This document shows, one piece after another, positions 1 to 9,496 of a DNA stretch of 64,000 bases. A model generated the notes under the pieces. The model saw nothing but the letters and a program-made list of their open reading frames with translations. It did no database searches and was not told where the DNA came from. This stretch comes from Streptococcus mitis (GTDB taxonomy: Bacteria; Bacillota; Bacilli; Lactobacillales; Streptococcaceae), in NCBI RefSeq assembly GCF_002005545.1, contig NZ_LBMT01000001.1, positions 2,028,441 through 2,092,440 on the forward strand, written 5' to 3'. Every line of letters begins with the position of its first letter. Position 1 is the stretch's first letter. A program made the translations under genes and the position numbers.

Positions 1-2950
1 GCTGGGTATAGGCTTCCTTGATTTGTTTTTTATAGAGGAGAGGATTGAGGGCATCCGCCACCTCTAGTTTATAGTCCTGATAGCGCTGGCTCTTGGTTAG
101 CTGGCTTTCTCCTAGTTGTTTTTTAGCACCCTTACGGTAGTGTTCGACATAGTAACGGAGTTCATCTTCGCCGACATACCAGCGCTTGCTAAAGACTTGG
201 ATATGTTGTTGGATGACAGCCTCGATCATCTGATCCAAGATATTTGCGATAGACTGACCCCGATAGCTTTCTGGATGTTCTTGGACTTCTCTCCACAGTT
301 CCGTGATAATCTGAGCAAGATTTGGATTTGTCTTCTCAAGACTCTGAATATAATTATCCACGGCTTCCTTATCTTGGACGCTTAAGTTCTTTTCTTGACT
401 TTGACCTTGTTCAATCAGGCTTTGGATTAAGGTTAGGATATAGGCATAGTTGATTTCGTCCACTTGGATAGACTCCAGTTCATAGTGGATATCAAGTGGC
501 TCTCCATCGTCATCATCCTCTAATCGGCTTTTTAATTCTGCAAGGACATTGCGATAAAGGCCCAGATACCTTTCCAACTTTTCTCCATCAAGTCCTGTCT
601 GACTGTAAAGTTCTTCCTCATCATACTCTTTGTACACTCGGATAGAGGCTAGGTATTTATCAAAGGCTTGATAGGTTTTAGCTAGTTTCCTCAACTCAGG
701 TGTAGAGATTTGCTCGATTTGGAGTCCTTCCTCAGGATCATCTGTGATGAGATTTTGGAAATCACTACAACTCCTCAAAAAGTTTCTCTTTTCCTCTTCC
801 CAGCTTGGAGCTAGGACCTCGTTTTCTCCACCATTTGAGTAGAGTTTGAGGGCACTATCTACTGCTTCCTTAAAGGCTAGAGGCTTTTGGAAAGTGATAA
901 TATGCCCATAGGTCTTACTGCTATCAAAAATACGGTTGGTTCGGCTAAAAGCCTGAATCAAGTCCTGCGGTTGCATGGGCTTGCGATCGATAAAGAGGGT
1001 CGATAAACAAGGCGCATCAAATCCTGTTAAGAGACGATTGACCACGATGACTAAGTCCAACTGTTCATTGCGATAGAGGTATTTGTCCTGTTTTCGAGCA
1101 AGACGGTTATTGACATCCGTATTAAAGCCACGAAGATCCGCCATGGTAAAGTGGGTATCAAACTCTTGGTTGTACTCCTCTAAGACTTGCTTCATGTGGT
1201 CTTGATTGGCTCTTGAGTCTTCTTCGTTTTCTGTGACCGAGTAGGTGATAGTCGCCTTTGGAAAGTCAGGAAGGACCTGCTTGACCCTCTCCGATACCTT
1301 GACTCTCGTCTCCCCAGCCTTGACCCGTTTGAGGAGGTCATAGTAGGCTTGGGCTTGAGGGATTGACTTGACGGTCAGGATAGCATTATAGGTCTTACCA
1401 ACTCCCTTTTGGAAGCCTAGCTGTTGACGGGATTTATTGATAATGGCATCCAAGACTTCCAACATATGCTCCTCATCCTCATAGACAGTATCTGGTATGT
1501 CTTTTTCGGATTTATCCGTTATGAGGGTATTGCGATAATCGACCTTAAAACCTAAAACTGCTCCATCATGGATAGCTTCCTTGACCGTATACTCATGGAG
1601 ACGGTCACCGTACTGTTGCTGGGTGGTTTGGGCTAGATCACCAACTTGCTGGCGTTTATTTTCCTTAAAGATAGGTGTGCCTGTAAAACCATACCAAAGC
1701 GACTGTGGGAAAAAGGCTTTAATGTCTTTTTGTGTTTGAGGTGTTACGGTACGGTGGCATTCATCCACGACAAAGGCCACTCGAAGGCCCTTGATTTTGT
1801 CAGCATCACGCTGGTAAAGTCCTTGTTCAAACTTACGCATCATGGTGGTGATTTTCTGGATGGTCGTTACCACCACACGCTTATCATTGCTTCCTAGTCG
1901 CTTGACCAAATCATGGGTATTATCCGTCTCATCAATATCAATGACATCATTGGTCGCATAGGAGAGAAAAGATGAAGTGGTCTGTTGATCCAAGTCCCTG
2001 CGGTCAACGACAAAAATCGTCTTTTGGATGGATGGAATTTGGAGGAGATTCCGAGCTACCTTATAAGAAGTCAGGGTCTTACCTGAACCTGTCGTGTGCC
2101 AGACATATCCTGATGCTTGCTGGCGAGAGGCTTCTTGCACTGCTTCGATGGCATGGATCTGGTAGGGACGCAGGAGGATGAGAGCCTTCTTACTATCATC
2201 AAGGACAGAATACTGCATGACCATCTGGTGGGCACGAGGGATGGAAAGGACTTCGTGGGCAAAACTGGTCAAGCTCGTTATAGGTTGGTTGTCCTTATCC
2301 ACCCACTTGGTTAGAAATTGCTTGTTGAGTTTATTTTCCCTAGCTGCAGCGATATAGCGTGTGTCTACTTTATTGGTCACAACAAACATCTGTAAGCTAG
2401 AGTAAATACCACGGAACTTGCCTTCCTTATCATACTTCTTAATTTGATGAAAGGCATCTAGAAAAGCAACTCTGGGACTCTTAAGCTCGATCTGAATCAT
2501 GGGAAGGCCATTGATCAAGAGGGTCACATCTAGCCTGCGGTCTTGATCCTGAGGATTTATCTTATCTCTCTCAACTTGGTTGACAACCTCATAACTAGAC
2601 TTACCAGCTGCGATATTGTCTCGCCAAATGACAGATAAACGGATAGTCCCCAAACTAGCATCTTCTCTCTGAACCTCAACCTTGGCAATGCCATTTTCGC
2701 CGACCAACCACTTGGCCGCATCATAGTAGCTAACAAAGTTCAGTTGATTCTTTATCTGGCGTTTTTCCTGTTCTGTCAGGGGATGATCTGCCAATAGAGC
2801 CACATTGTTCTGGGCTAGCTTTTCAAAGAAGTTTTCCCATAATTGCTCTTCTGTTTTAAGGTCATCTCTGTAAGTCCATTGACTTTCCCCAGTTACCAGT
2901 TGGCTGATCAATTGTTTTTCTATCTCCAGTTCTGGTTTTACCTGTATCAT
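1..2950 (-). CDS. hsdR: Type I restriction-modification system, restriction/translocase subunit HsdR (3' end beyond window)
   Basis: HsdR is the motor and nuclease subunit of a type I restriction complex: it translocates unmethylated DNA using ATP and cuts it. About 983 codons are visible and the frame is still open at base 1, so only the extreme C-terminus is missing. The N-terminal nuclease motif is seen as [10 protein letters not shown] followed by IQIELKSP (PD-(D/E)xK type). Walker A is TTGSGKT, the DEAD-box variant is VDECHRT, and helicase motif VI is [10 protein letters not shown]. The ATG at 2950 is preceded by AGGAGAG. No frameshift was seen. The partner hsdM and hsdS genes are not in the window; they may lie to the left, in the direction of transcription. 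The family call is firm; specificity cannot be read from this subunit. Confidence 0.95.
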   Translation of the reverse strand, partial: MIQVKPELEIEKQLISQLVTGESQWTYRDDLKTEEQLWENFFEKLAQNNVALLADHPLTEQEKRQIKNQLNFVSYYDAAKWLVGENGIAKVEVQREDASLGTIRLSVIWRDNIAAGKSSYEVVNQVERDKINPQDQDRRLDVTLLINGLPMIQIELKSPRVAFLDAFHQIKKYDKEGKFRGIYSSLQMFVVTNKVDTRYIAAARENKLNKQFLTKWVDKDNQPITSLTSFAHEVLSIPRAHQMVMQYSVLDDSKKALILLRPYQIHAIEAVQEASRQQASGYVWHTTGSGKTLTSYKVARNLLQIPSIQKTIFVVDRRDLDQQTTSSFLSYATNDVIDIDETDNTHDLVKRLGSNDKRVVVTTIQKITTMMRKFEQGLYQRDADKIKGLRVAFVVDECHRTVTPQTQKDIKAFFPQSLWYGFTGTPIFKENKRQQVGDLAQTTQQQYGDRLHEYTVKEAIHDGAVLGFKVDYRNTLITDKSEKDIPDTVYEDEEHMLEVLDAIINKSRQQLGFQKGVGKTYNAILTVKSIPQAQAYYDLLKRVKAGETRVKVSERVKQVLPDFPKATITYSVTENEEDSRANQDHMKQVLEEYNQEFDTHFTMADLRGFNTDVNNRLARKQDKYLYRNEQLDLVIVVNRLLTGFDAPCLSTLFIDRKPMQPQDLIQAFSRTNRIFDSSKTYGHIITFQKPLAFKEAVDSALKLYSNGGENEVLAPSWEEEKRNFLRSCSDFQNLITDDPEEGLQIEQISTPELRKLAKTYQAFDKYLASIRVYKEYDEEELYSQTGLDGEKLERYLGLYRNVLAELKSRLEDDDDGEPLDIHYELESIQVDEINYAYILTLIQSLIEQGQSQEKNLSVQDKEAVDNYIQSLEKTNPNLAQIITELWREVQEHPESYRGQSIANILDQMIEAVIQQHIQVFSKRWYVGEDELRYYVEHYRKGAKKQLGESQLTKSQRYQDYKLEVADALNPLLYKKQIKEAYTQ

Positions 2951-2982
2951 ACTCTCTCCTTTGCTACTTGTCTGCTCCCTTT

Positions 2983-2992
2983 ATTATAGCAT
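2983..2992 (-). promoter_or_regulatory. Extended -10 promoter for hsdR
   Basis: On the minus strand the sequence reads ATGCTATAAT, a perfect TATAAT with the upstream TGn extension, about 33 bases before the hsdR start codon. No good -35 box is visible, as is common for extended -10 promoters in streptococci. Confidence 0.6.
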
Positions 2993-3098
2993 GTTTAGGC
3001 TCAAAATCCACCACTCTTCCCATCACAAAAAAGACTCATTCCCCCTTTCTCCTCCAAAATATGGTATAGTAGAGTTATACTATCTATGAGGAGTTTAC

Positions 3099-3716
3099 AT
3101 GTCACAGGATAAACAAATGAAAGCTGTTTCTCCCCTTCTGCAGCAAGTTATCAACATCTCATCGATTGTCGGCGGGGTTGGGAGTTTGATTTTCTGTATT
3201 TGGGCTTATCAGGCTGGGATTTTACAGTCTAAGGAAACCCTCTCTGCCTTTATCCAGCAGGCAGGTATCTGGGGTCCACCTCTCTTTATCTTTTTACAGA
3301 TTTTACAAACGGTCGTCCCTATCATTCCTGGGGCCTTGACCTCGGTGGCTGGTGTCTTTATCTACGGCCACATCATCGGGACTATCTACAACTATATCGG
3401 CATCGTGATTGGCTGTGCCATTATCTTTTATCTGGTTCGCCTCTATGGGGCTGCCTTTGTCCAGTCCGTCGTCAGCAAGCGCACCTATGACAAGTATATC
3501 GGTTGGTTGGATAAGGGCAATCGTTTTGACCGTTTCTTTATCTTTATGATGATTTGGCCCATTAGTCCAGCTGACTTTCTCTGTATGCTGGCCGCCCTGA
3601 CCAAGATGAGCTTCAAGCGCTATATGACCATCATCATTCTGACCAAGCCCTTTACCCTCGTGGTTTATACCTACGGTCTGACCTATATTATCGACTTTTT
3701 CTGGCAAATGCTTTGA
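3099..3716 (+). CDS. TVP38/TMEM64 (VTT-domain, DedA-like) membrane protein
   Basis: A 205-residue polytopic membrane protein with about five hydrophobic segments. The central block matches the VTT/SNARE-associated family: a PIIPGALTSVAGVFIYG stretch at about residues 73-90, followed by a conserved FFIFMMIWPISPADFLCM region at about 147-164. Bacterial relatives are implicated in lipid flipping and membrane homeostasis, but the substrate here is unknown. The ATG follows GAGGAG. TATAGT and TATACT boxes lie at about 3063-3082. It is a single-gene unit, divergent from hsdR and convergent with scrK, with a shared terminator just after its stop. Confidence 0.8.
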   Translation: MSQDKQMKAVSPLLQQVINISSIVGGVGSLIFCIWAYQAGILQSKETLSAFIQQAGIWGPPLFIFLQILQTVVPIIPGALTSVAGVFIYGHIIGTIYNYIGIVIGCAIIFYLVRLYGAAFVQSVVSKRTYDKYIGWLDKGNRFDRFFIFMMIWPISPADFLCMLAALTKMSFKRYMTIIILTKPFTLVVYTYGLTYIIDFFWQML

Positions 3717-3721
3717 CACGT

Positions 3722-3753
3722 AAAAAATCCGTTTGGTTTCCCAAGCGGATTTT
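3722..3753. terminator. Bidirectional Rho-independent terminator
   Basis: A 13-bp stem (AAAATCCGTTTGG with CCAAGCGGATTTT, one G-U pair) and a 4-base loop sit between two convergent genes, with A/T runs on both sides. It should stop both the VTT gene and scrK. Confidence 0.85.
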
Positions 3754-3758
3754 GTGCT

Positions 3759-4646
3759 TTATTTTGAAACTTCTTTTGCAAGGACAAAGTTCCCAAGAGT
3801 AGCAGAACCATTTCCTGCGACTGCTGGCGTTACAATGTAATCACGCACATCTGGTACTGGTAGGTAACCATTGAGAAGAGATGTAAATTTCTCACGGACA
3901 CGGTCCAGCATGTGTTGTTGAGCCATGACCCCTCCACCAAAGACAATCACGTCTGGTCGGAAAGTCACTGTCGCATTAACCGCAGCTTGAGCTATATAGT
4001 AGGCTTGAACATCCCAAACAGGGTTGTTGAGTTCAATGTTTTCCCCACGAACACCTGTACGAGCTTCCAAACTTGGACCAGCTGCATAGCCTTCCAGACA
4101 TCCCTTATGGAAAGGACAAACCCCCTTAAACTCTTTTTCAATATCCATTGGGTGTCTAGCAACATAATAATGACCCATCTCAGGGTGACCCACACCACCG
4201 ATAAACTCTCCACGTTGGATAACACCTGCACCGATACCTGTACCGATTGTGTAGTAAACCAAGTTTTCGATACGACCACCAGCATTATTACGAGCAACCA
4301 CTTCACCATAAGCAGAGCTGTTTACGTCTGTAGTGAAGTACATAGGCACGTTTAGGGCGCGACGAAGGGCACCAAGCAAGTCCACATTTGCCCAGTTTGG
4401 TTTTGGAGTCGTCGTGATAAAGCCATAAGTTTTTGAGTTTTTATCAATATCAATCGGACCAAATGAACCAACTGCAAGACCAGCAAGGTTGTCGAATTTT
4501 GAGAAGAACTCAATGGTTTTATCGATTGTTTCGATTGGAGTTGTTGTTGGAAATTGTGTTTTTTCTACAACGTTAAAGTTTTCATCACCGACAGCACAAA
4601 CAAACTTTGTACCGCCCGCTTCCAAGCTTCCATATAATTTTGTCAT
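3759..4646 (-). CDS. scrK: ROK-family fructokinase of the sucrose operon
   Basis: Phosphorylates the fructose released when sucrose-6-phosphate is hydrolysed. The 295-residue ROK protein has the N-terminal phosphate loop EAGGTKFVCAVG (about residues 8-19). The zinc site is spread over PEMGHYYVARHP and CPFHKGCLEGYAAGPS (about 155-190), and a C-terminal glycine turn is seen as VFGGGV. It lies downstream of scrA on the same strand but has its own extended -10 promoter and is separated by a hairpin, so it may be partly uncoupled from scrA. Glucokinase is the alternative within ROK; the sucrose context favours fructokinase. Confidence 0.92.
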   Translation of the reverse strand: MTKLYGSLEAGGTKFVCAVGDENFNVVEKTQFPTTTPIETIDKTIEFFSKFDNLAGLAVGSFGPIDIDKNSKTYGFITTTPKPNWANVDLLGALRRALNVPMYFTTDVNSSAYGEVVARNNAGGRIENLVYYTIGTGIGAGVIQRGEFIGGVGHPEMGHYYVARHPMDIEKEFKGVCPFHKGCLEGYAAGPSLEARTGVRGENIELNNPVWDVQAYYIAQAAVNATVTFRPDVIVFGGGVMAQQHMLDRVREKFTSLLNGYLPVPDVRDYIVTPAVAGNGSATLGNFVLAKEVSK

Positions 4647-4673
4647 GATAAACCTCTTGTTTTTATTTTCTTT

Positions 4674-4683
4674 ATTATAGCAT
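4674..4683 (-). promoter_or_regulatory. Extended -10 promoter for scrK
   Basis: Minus strand ATGCTATAAT, the same extended -10 sequence seen before hsdR, 28 bases upstream of the scrK ATG. It implies scrK can be transcribed independently of scrA. Confidence 0.55.
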
Positions 4684-4745
4684 ATTTCGAAAGTCTAAAT
4701 TTCTCTATTTTTTAGATTTTCCTCTGTAAATCTTACCATTCAAGC

Positions 4746-4777
4746 AAAAACGAACAAACATGTCATTTGTTCGTTTT
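4746..4777 (-). terminator. Terminator after scrA
   Basis: A 12-bp perfect inverted repeat (AAAACGAACAAA / TTTGTTCGTTTT) with a short loop, followed in the minus direction by a T-rich tract. It lies 19 bases after the scrA stop. Confidence 0.75.
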
Positions 4778-4795
4778 CACATTAGAGAGGATTGA

Positions 4796-6682
4796 TTAGA
4801 TTTTCACTTCGATCACAGCATCCCCCTTCGCAACTGAACCTGTTGCGACTGGAGCTACTGAAGCGTAGTCAGCTGTGTTTGTAACGATAACCATTGTTGT
4901 ATCATCAAGTCCAGCTGCAGCAATTTTGTTTGAGTCAAATGTTCCAAGAACATCGCCAGCTTTAACCTTATCACCTTGAGCAACTTTTGCTTCAAAACCT
5001 TCACCATTCATAGATACAGTGTCAATACCAACGTGAATCAAAACTTCAGCACCATCAGTTGTTTTCAAACCAAAAGCGTGTCCTGTTGGAAAGGCAATTG
5101 AAACTTCAGCATCAGCTGGTGCATAAACCACACCTTGACTTGGTTTCACAGCGATACCTTGTCCCATAGCTCCGCTTGAGAAGACTGGGTCATTAACATC
5201 AGCAAGAGCAACAACATCACCAACGATAGGAGTTACAAGTGTTTCATTTTGAAGAGCTGCTGGAATGTTACCAGTTGTTTCTTCTTGGACCAAACGTTCT
5301 GTCTCTACTTCAGTAGCAACTTCTTTTTCATCCTCATAACCAAACATGTAAGTAAGAGCAAAACCAAGTGCAAATGATACAGCTACCATAAGAAGGTATA
5401 GTGGAAGTTGTCCATTACCTGCATAAAGCATTGTACCAGGGATGATAGTGATACCACTACCAGTACCAGCAAGTCCAAGGATTGAAGCCAATCCACCACC
5501 GATTGCACCAGCAATCAATGAAAGGAAGAATGGTTTACGGAAGCGCAAGTTCACCCCGAAGATAGCAGGCTCTGTAATACCGAGGAAGGCAGAAAGAGCA
5601 GCTGGGAAAGCAAGTGTTTTCAGTTTTGGATTTTTAGTTTTAACACCAACCGCAACAGTCGCAGCACCTTGGGCTGTCATAGCCGCAGTGATAATAGCGT
5701 TGAATGGGTTAACATGGTCAGCAGCAAGCAATTGAACTTCAAGCAAGTTGAAGATGTGGTGAACACCTGATACGACGATAACTTGGTGAACTCCACCAAT
5801 CAAGAAACCACCAAGACCAAATGGCAAGTTAAGAATAGCTTTTGTTCCAAGAAGGATGTAGTTTTCAACAACATGGAAGACTGGTCCGATGACAAATAGT
5901 CCAAGGATAGACATGACCAAAAGTGTCACGAATGGTGTTACCAAGAGGTCAATCACATCTGGAACAACCTTGCGGACAGCTTTTTCAAATTTAGCTCCGA
6001 CAACCCCGATGATGAAGGCTGGAAGAACAGATCCTTGCAAACCAACAACTGGGATAAATCCGAAGAAGTTCATAGCAGTCACTTCACCACCAGAAGCAAC
6101 GGCCCAAGCATTTGGAAGTGAACCGGAAACCAGCATCATACCAAGAACGATACCAACAGCTGGATTTCCACCGAATACACGGAAAGTTGACCACACAACC
6201 AAACCTGGCAAGATGATAAAGGCTGTATCTGTCAAGATTTGTGTGTAAGTTGCAAAGTCACCTGGAAGCGGCATTTCAAGAGCGTTGAAAAGACCACGCA
6301 CACCCATGAAGAGACCTGTCGCTACGATAACAGGGATGATTGGAACGAAAACGTCACCGAAAGTACGGATCGCACGTTGGAACCAATTTCCTTGTTTAGC
6401 AGCTTCTGCTTTCATGTCATCTTTAGATGATGTTGGCAAACCAAGCGCAACAACTTCATCGTACATTTTGTTAACTGTACCTGTACCAAAGATGATTTGG
6501 TATTGACCTGAGTTAAAGAAAGCACCTTGAACTTTTTCCAAGTTCTCAATCACTTCTTTATTGATTTTTCCTTCATCTTTGACCATGACACGAAGACGAG
6601 TTGCACAGTGAGCTACACTGTTAACATTCTCACGTCCGCCCAAGGCATCGATGACTTTTTTTGCAATTTCCTGATTGTTCAT
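4796..6682 (-). CDS. scrA: PTS sucrose transporter, fused EIIBCA
   Basis: Imports sucrose across the membrane as sucrose-6-phosphate using phosphate from HPr. The fusion order is EIIB (residues 1-90, phosphocysteine in HCATRLR at Cys26), EIIC (about 105-460, many membrane segments), then EIIA (about 490-628, with the HVGIDTVSMNG block around the phosphohistidine). The start at MNNQEIAKKV (628 residues) is chosen because EIIB homology begins there and AAGGAGA precedes it; an upstream in-frame extension of 28 codons overlaps the promoter and is unlikely. It is divergent from scrB, with a shared regulatory gap of about 375 bases. Confidence 0.95.
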   Translation of the reverse strand: MNNQEIAKKVIDALGGRENVNSVAHCATRLRVMVKDEGKINKEVIENLEKVQGAFFNSGQYQIIFGTGTVNKMYDEVVALGLPTSSKDDMKAEAAKQGNWFQRAIRTFGDVFVPIIPVIVATGLFMGVRGLFNALEMPLPGDFATYTQILTDTAFIILPGLVVWSTFRVFGGNPAVGIVLGMMLVSGSLPNAWAVASGGEVTAMNFFGFIPVVGLQGSVLPAFIIGVVGAKFEKAVRKVVPDVIDLLVTPFVTLLVMSILGLFVIGPVFHVVENYILLGTKAILNLPFGLGGFLIGGVHQVIVVSGVHHIFNLLEVQLLAADHVNPFNAIITAAMTAQGAATVAVGVKTKNPKLKTLAFPAALSAFLGITEPAIFGVNLRFRKPFFLSLIAGAIGGGLASILGLAGTGSGITIIPGTMLYAGNGQLPLYLLMVAVSFALGFALTYMFGYEDEKEVATEVETERLVQEETTGNIPAALQNETLVTPIVGDVVALADVNDPVFSSGAMGQGIAVKPSQGVVYAPADAEVSIAFPTGHAFGLKTTDGAEVLIHVGIDTVSMNGEGFEAKVAQGDKVKAGDVLGTFDSNKIAAAGLDDTTMVIVTNTADYASVAPVATGSVAKGDAVIEVKI

Positions 6683-6718
6683 TTGCAAAAATCTCCTTAT
6701 AAAAAATTTATTCTTGTA

Positions 6719-6732
6719 TGAAAGCGATTTTA
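6719..6732. promoter_or_regulatory. Catabolite-responsive-element-like site near scrA
   Basis: TGAAAGCGATTTTA matches the cre consensus TGWAANCGNTNWCA at all but one position. It lies between the scrA promoter and start, where CcpA binding would act as a roadblock. This is inference from the motif only. Confidence 0.4.
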
Positions 6733-6749
6733 CTCGCCCTACGAGTATT

Positions 6750-6787
6750 ATTTTATCATCTTTCAAAAATATGTCAAGCGTTTTGCA
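6750..6787 (-). promoter_or_regulatory. scrA promoter with overlapping ScrR-type operator
   Basis: On the minus strand a perfect -35 TTGACA (6772-6777) is followed by a 16-bp spacer and TAAAAT (6750-6755). The -35 box is embedded in a 16-base palindrome-like site, TGTCAAGCGTTTTGCA (6772-6787), resembling a LacI-family operator. It shares 10 of 16 positions with the site at 6952-6967. ScrR binding here would block RNA polymerase directly. Confidence 0.6.
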
Positions 6788-6951
6788 GAAAAAATATTTG
6801 TTTCTTAGAGTAAGGTCTTTTTTTGATAGATTTTGAGGGTTTCTTAAGAGATTCTTTAAAAAAATAGTTTAAAATGTGAGTTAAAAAGGGTTTTGTTTCA
6901 CTTTCTTTCAATTTTATGTAGATAGATGATTGATTTTCTGGTTTCTTTTTA

Positions 6952-6967
6952 TGATAAACGTTTGATA
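6952..6967. promoter_or_regulatory. Second ScrR-type operator
   Basis: TGATAAACGTTTGATA contains the perfect core AAACGTTT and matches the spacing and core of the site over the scrA -35. The two sites are about 180 bp apart, which would allow looping or independent control of the divergent units. A LacI-family regulator (ScrR) is encoded next door. Confidence 0.5.
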
Positions 6968-6995
6968 GGTTTTTCTCTTTTTTAACATAAATGGC

Positions 6996-7024
6996 TTGCA
7001 TTTTTTACCGAAAACGGTTACTAT
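6996..7024 (+). promoter_or_regulatory. scrB promoter
   Basis: TTGCAT (6996-7001), a 17-bp spacer, then TACTAT (7019-7024), 34 bases before the scrB ATG. The spacer contains a palindrome ACCGAAAACGGT (7007-7018) that could be another regulator site. Confidence 0.55.
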
Positions 7025-7057
7025 TAAAAGTGATAAGATTATTGGAGGAATGAATGA

Positions 7058-8512
7058 ATGGAATGGACAACTGAACGTCGTTACAGACTTTATCAAGATT
7101 GGACGCAAGAAGAAATTCAACATATAAAGGAAAATATGGCTCAATCTCCATGGCATACTCATTACCATGTTGAGCCAAAAACAGGACTTCTAAACGACCC
7201 AAATGGCTTTTCTTACTTTGATGGCAAGTGGATTGTTTTTTATCAGAACTTTCCTTTCGGTGCAGCCCACGGTTTAAAATCTTGGGTACAATTGGAAAGT
7301 GATGACTTGGTTCACTTTAGAGAAACTGGAGTCAAAGTTTTGCCTGACACTCCATTAGATAGCCACGGTGCCTACTCTGGTTCTGCCATGCAGTTTGGTG
7401 ATAACTTGTTCTTATTTTATACAGGAAATGTCCGTGATGAAAACTGGATCCGTCACCCTTACCAGATTGGAGCTTTGATGGACAAGGATGGTAAGATTAC
7501 GAAGATTGACAAGATCTTGATTGACCAGCCTGCTGACTCAACTGACCACTTCCGTGACCCACAAATTTTTAACTTCAAGGGTCAATATTATGCCATCGTC
7601 GGTGGACAGGACTTGGAGAAAAAAGGCTTCGTCCGTCTCTACAAAGCTATTGACAACGACTACACAAACTGGCAAGCTGTTGGCGACCTTGACTTTGCTA
7701 ACGACCGTACTGCCTACATGATGGAATGTCCAAATCTGGTTTTTGTAGGGGAACAACCTGTCCTTCTCTACTGCCCACAAGGATTGGATAAAAACGTTCT
7801 AGACTACGATAATATCTTTCCAAATATGTATAAGATTGGGGCTTCCTTTGACCCTGAAAATGCCAAAATGGTAAATGTATCTCAACTTCAAAACATGGAC
7901 TATGGTTTCGAAGCCTATGCAACTCAAGCCTTCAACGCTCCTGATGGACGTGCTCTAGCTGTTAGCTGGCTTGGCTTGCCTGATGTTTCATATCCATCTG
8001 ACCGTTTTGACCACCAAGGAACCTTCTCTTTAGTCAAGGAACTCACTATCAAAGACGGCAAACTCTACCAATACCCAGTCGCAGCTATCAAGGACCTTCG
8101 TGCTTCTGAAGAACCTTTCTCAAACCGTGCCCAAACCAAGAACACTTACGAACTTGAACTCAACTTGGAAGCTAATAGCCAGAGCGAGATTGTCTTACTT
8201 GCTAATCAAGAAGGCAAGGGACTTTCCATCAACTTTGACCTTGTAAATGGTCAAGTGACAGTAGATCGTAGCCAGGCTGGTGAACAGTATGCCCAAGAAT
8301 TTGGAACTACACGTTCTTGCCCAATCGATAACCAGGCTACTACTGCTACAATCTTCATCGATAACTCTGTCTTTGAAATTTTCATCAATAAAGGAGAAAA
8401 AGTATTTTCTGGTCGTGTCTTCCCACATGAGGACCAAAATGGAATCCTAATTAAATCTGGAAACCCAACTGGAACTTACTATGAATTAGATTATGGTCGC
8501 AAAACTAACTGA
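7058..8512 (+). CDS. scrB: Sucrose-6-phosphate hydrolase (GH32)
   Basis: Cleaves imported sucrose-6-phosphate to glucose-6-phosphate and fructose in the cytoplasm. At 484 residues it is full length for the family. GH32 catalytic motifs are all visible: NDPNG with the nucleophile Asp at about residue 47, FRDP at about 165, and the acid/base Glu in MECPN at about 217. A C-terminal beta-sandwich domain follows from about residue 340. The ATG follows GGAGG. Its last 20 bases overlap the scrR start, implying translational coupling. Confidence 0.95.
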   Translation: MEWTTERRYRLYQDWTQEEIQHIKENMAQSPWHTHYHVEPKTGLLNDPNGFSYFDGKWIVFYQNFPFGAAHGLKSWVQLESDDLVHFRETGVKVLPDTPLDSHGAYSGSAMQFGDNLFLFYTGNVRDENWIRHPYQIGALMDKDGKITKIDKILIDQPADSTDHFRDPQIFNFKGQYYAIVGGQDLEKKGFVRLYKAIDNDYTNWQAVGDLDFANDRTAYMMECPNLVFVGEQPVLLYCPQGLDKNVLDYDNIFPNMYKIGASFDPENAKMVNVSQLQNMDYGFEAYATQAFNAPDGRALAVSWLGLPDVSYPSDRFDHQGTFSLVKELTIKDGKLYQYPVAAIKDLRASEEPFSNRAQTKNTYELELNLEANSQSEIVLLANQEGKGLSINFDLVNGQVTVDRSQAGEQYAQEFGTTRSCPIDNQATTATIFIDNSVFEIFINKGEKVFSGRVFPHEDQNGILIKSGNPTGTYYELDYGRKTN

Positions 8513-9458
8513 TGTCGCCAAACTTGCAGGCGTCAGTCCTACTACCGTTTCTCGGGTTATCAATAAAAAAGGGTATCTCTCTGAAAAAACCATTCAAAAG
8601 GTAAATGAAGCCATGCGAGAATTGGGATATAAACCCAACAACCTAGCTCGTAGTCTGCAAGGAAAATCAGCTAAGTTAATCGGCTTGATTTTCCCCAATA
8701 TTTCTAACGTTTTCTATGCAGAATTGATTGATAAGCTGGAACACCAACTCTTCAAAAATGGTTATAAGACCATCATCTGCAACAGTGAGCACGATTCTGA
8801 AAAGGAACGCGAATACATCGAAATGTTGGAAGCCAATCAGGTGGACGGCATCATTTCGGGTAGTCACAACTTGGGAATCGAAGACTACAATCGCGTGACG
8901 GCACCAATTATTTCCTTTGACCGCAACCTATCGCCAGACATTCCAGTCGTTTCCTCTGACAACTATGCTGGTGGGGTTCTTGCTGCCCAGACTTTGGTTA
9001 AGACAGGTGCCCAGTCTATCATCATGATTACAGGGAATGACAATTCCAATTCGCCAACTGGGCTACGCCACGCTGGCTTTGCCTCTGTTCTCCCGAAAGC
9101 ACCTATTATCAATGTTTCCAGTGACTTTTCTCCTGTCAGAAAAGAAATGGAAATCAAGAATATCTTAACTCGACAAAAACCAGACGCCATCTTTGCTTCA
9201 GATGACTTAACCGCTATTCTGGTCATTAAAATCGCCCAGGAACTGGGCATTTCTGTCCCTGAAGAGCTCAAAGTCATCGGTTACGATGGTACCTACTTTA
9301 TCGAGAATTACTACCCTCAACTGGCTACTATCAAGCAACCCTTGGAAGAAATTGCCTGCCTCACTGTTGATCTTCTCTTGCAAAAGATTGAAGGCAAGGA
9401 AGTTGCGACAACTGGTTACTTTTTACCAGTTACACTATTACCAGGAAAAAGTATTTAA
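8493..9458 (+). CDS. scrR: Sucrose operon repressor, LacI family
   Basis: A LacI/GalR-type regulator of 321 residues. The N-terminal helix-turn-helix reads LTDVAKLAGVSPTTVSRVIN and the hinge is NNLARSLQGKSAKLIG. The rest is a periplasmic-binding-protein-like effector domain. It overlaps scrB in another frame, so it is co-transcribed. Its likely targets are the palindromic sites at 6772-6787 and 6952-6967; by family analogy it is relieved by fructose or a phosphorylated sugar. Confidence 0.93.
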   Translation: MVAKLTDVAKLAGVSPTTVSRVINKKGYLSEKTIQKVNEAMRELGYKPNNLARSLQGKSAKLIGLIFPNISNVFYAELIDKLEHQLFKNGYKTIICNSEHDSEKEREYIEMLEANQVDGIISGSHNLGIEDYNRVTAPIISFDRNLSPDIPVVSSDNYAGGVLAAQTLVKTGAQSIIMITGNDNSNSPTGLRHAGFASVLPKAPIINVSSDFSPVRKEMEIKNILTRQKPDAIFASDDLTAILVIKIAQELGISVPEELKVIGYDGTYFIENYYPQLATIKQPLEEIACLTVDLLLQKIEGKEVATTGYFLPVTLLPGKSI

Positions 9459-9465
9459 GCACAAG

Positions 9466-9496
9466 AAAACTCAGACTGGCTTCGTCTGAGTTTTTT
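9466..9496. terminator. Bidirectional terminator between scrR and mvaA
   Basis: An 11-bp perfect stem AAAACTCAGAC / GTCTGAGTTTT with loop TGGCTTC, followed by T residues. It overlaps the end of mvaA and serves both convergent genes. Confidence 0.85.

Noticed and set aside
3303..3719. A 138-codon minus-strand frame rich in His, Asp and Gly
   Set aside because: Antisense to the membrane codons of the VTT protein; no ribosome site or homology.
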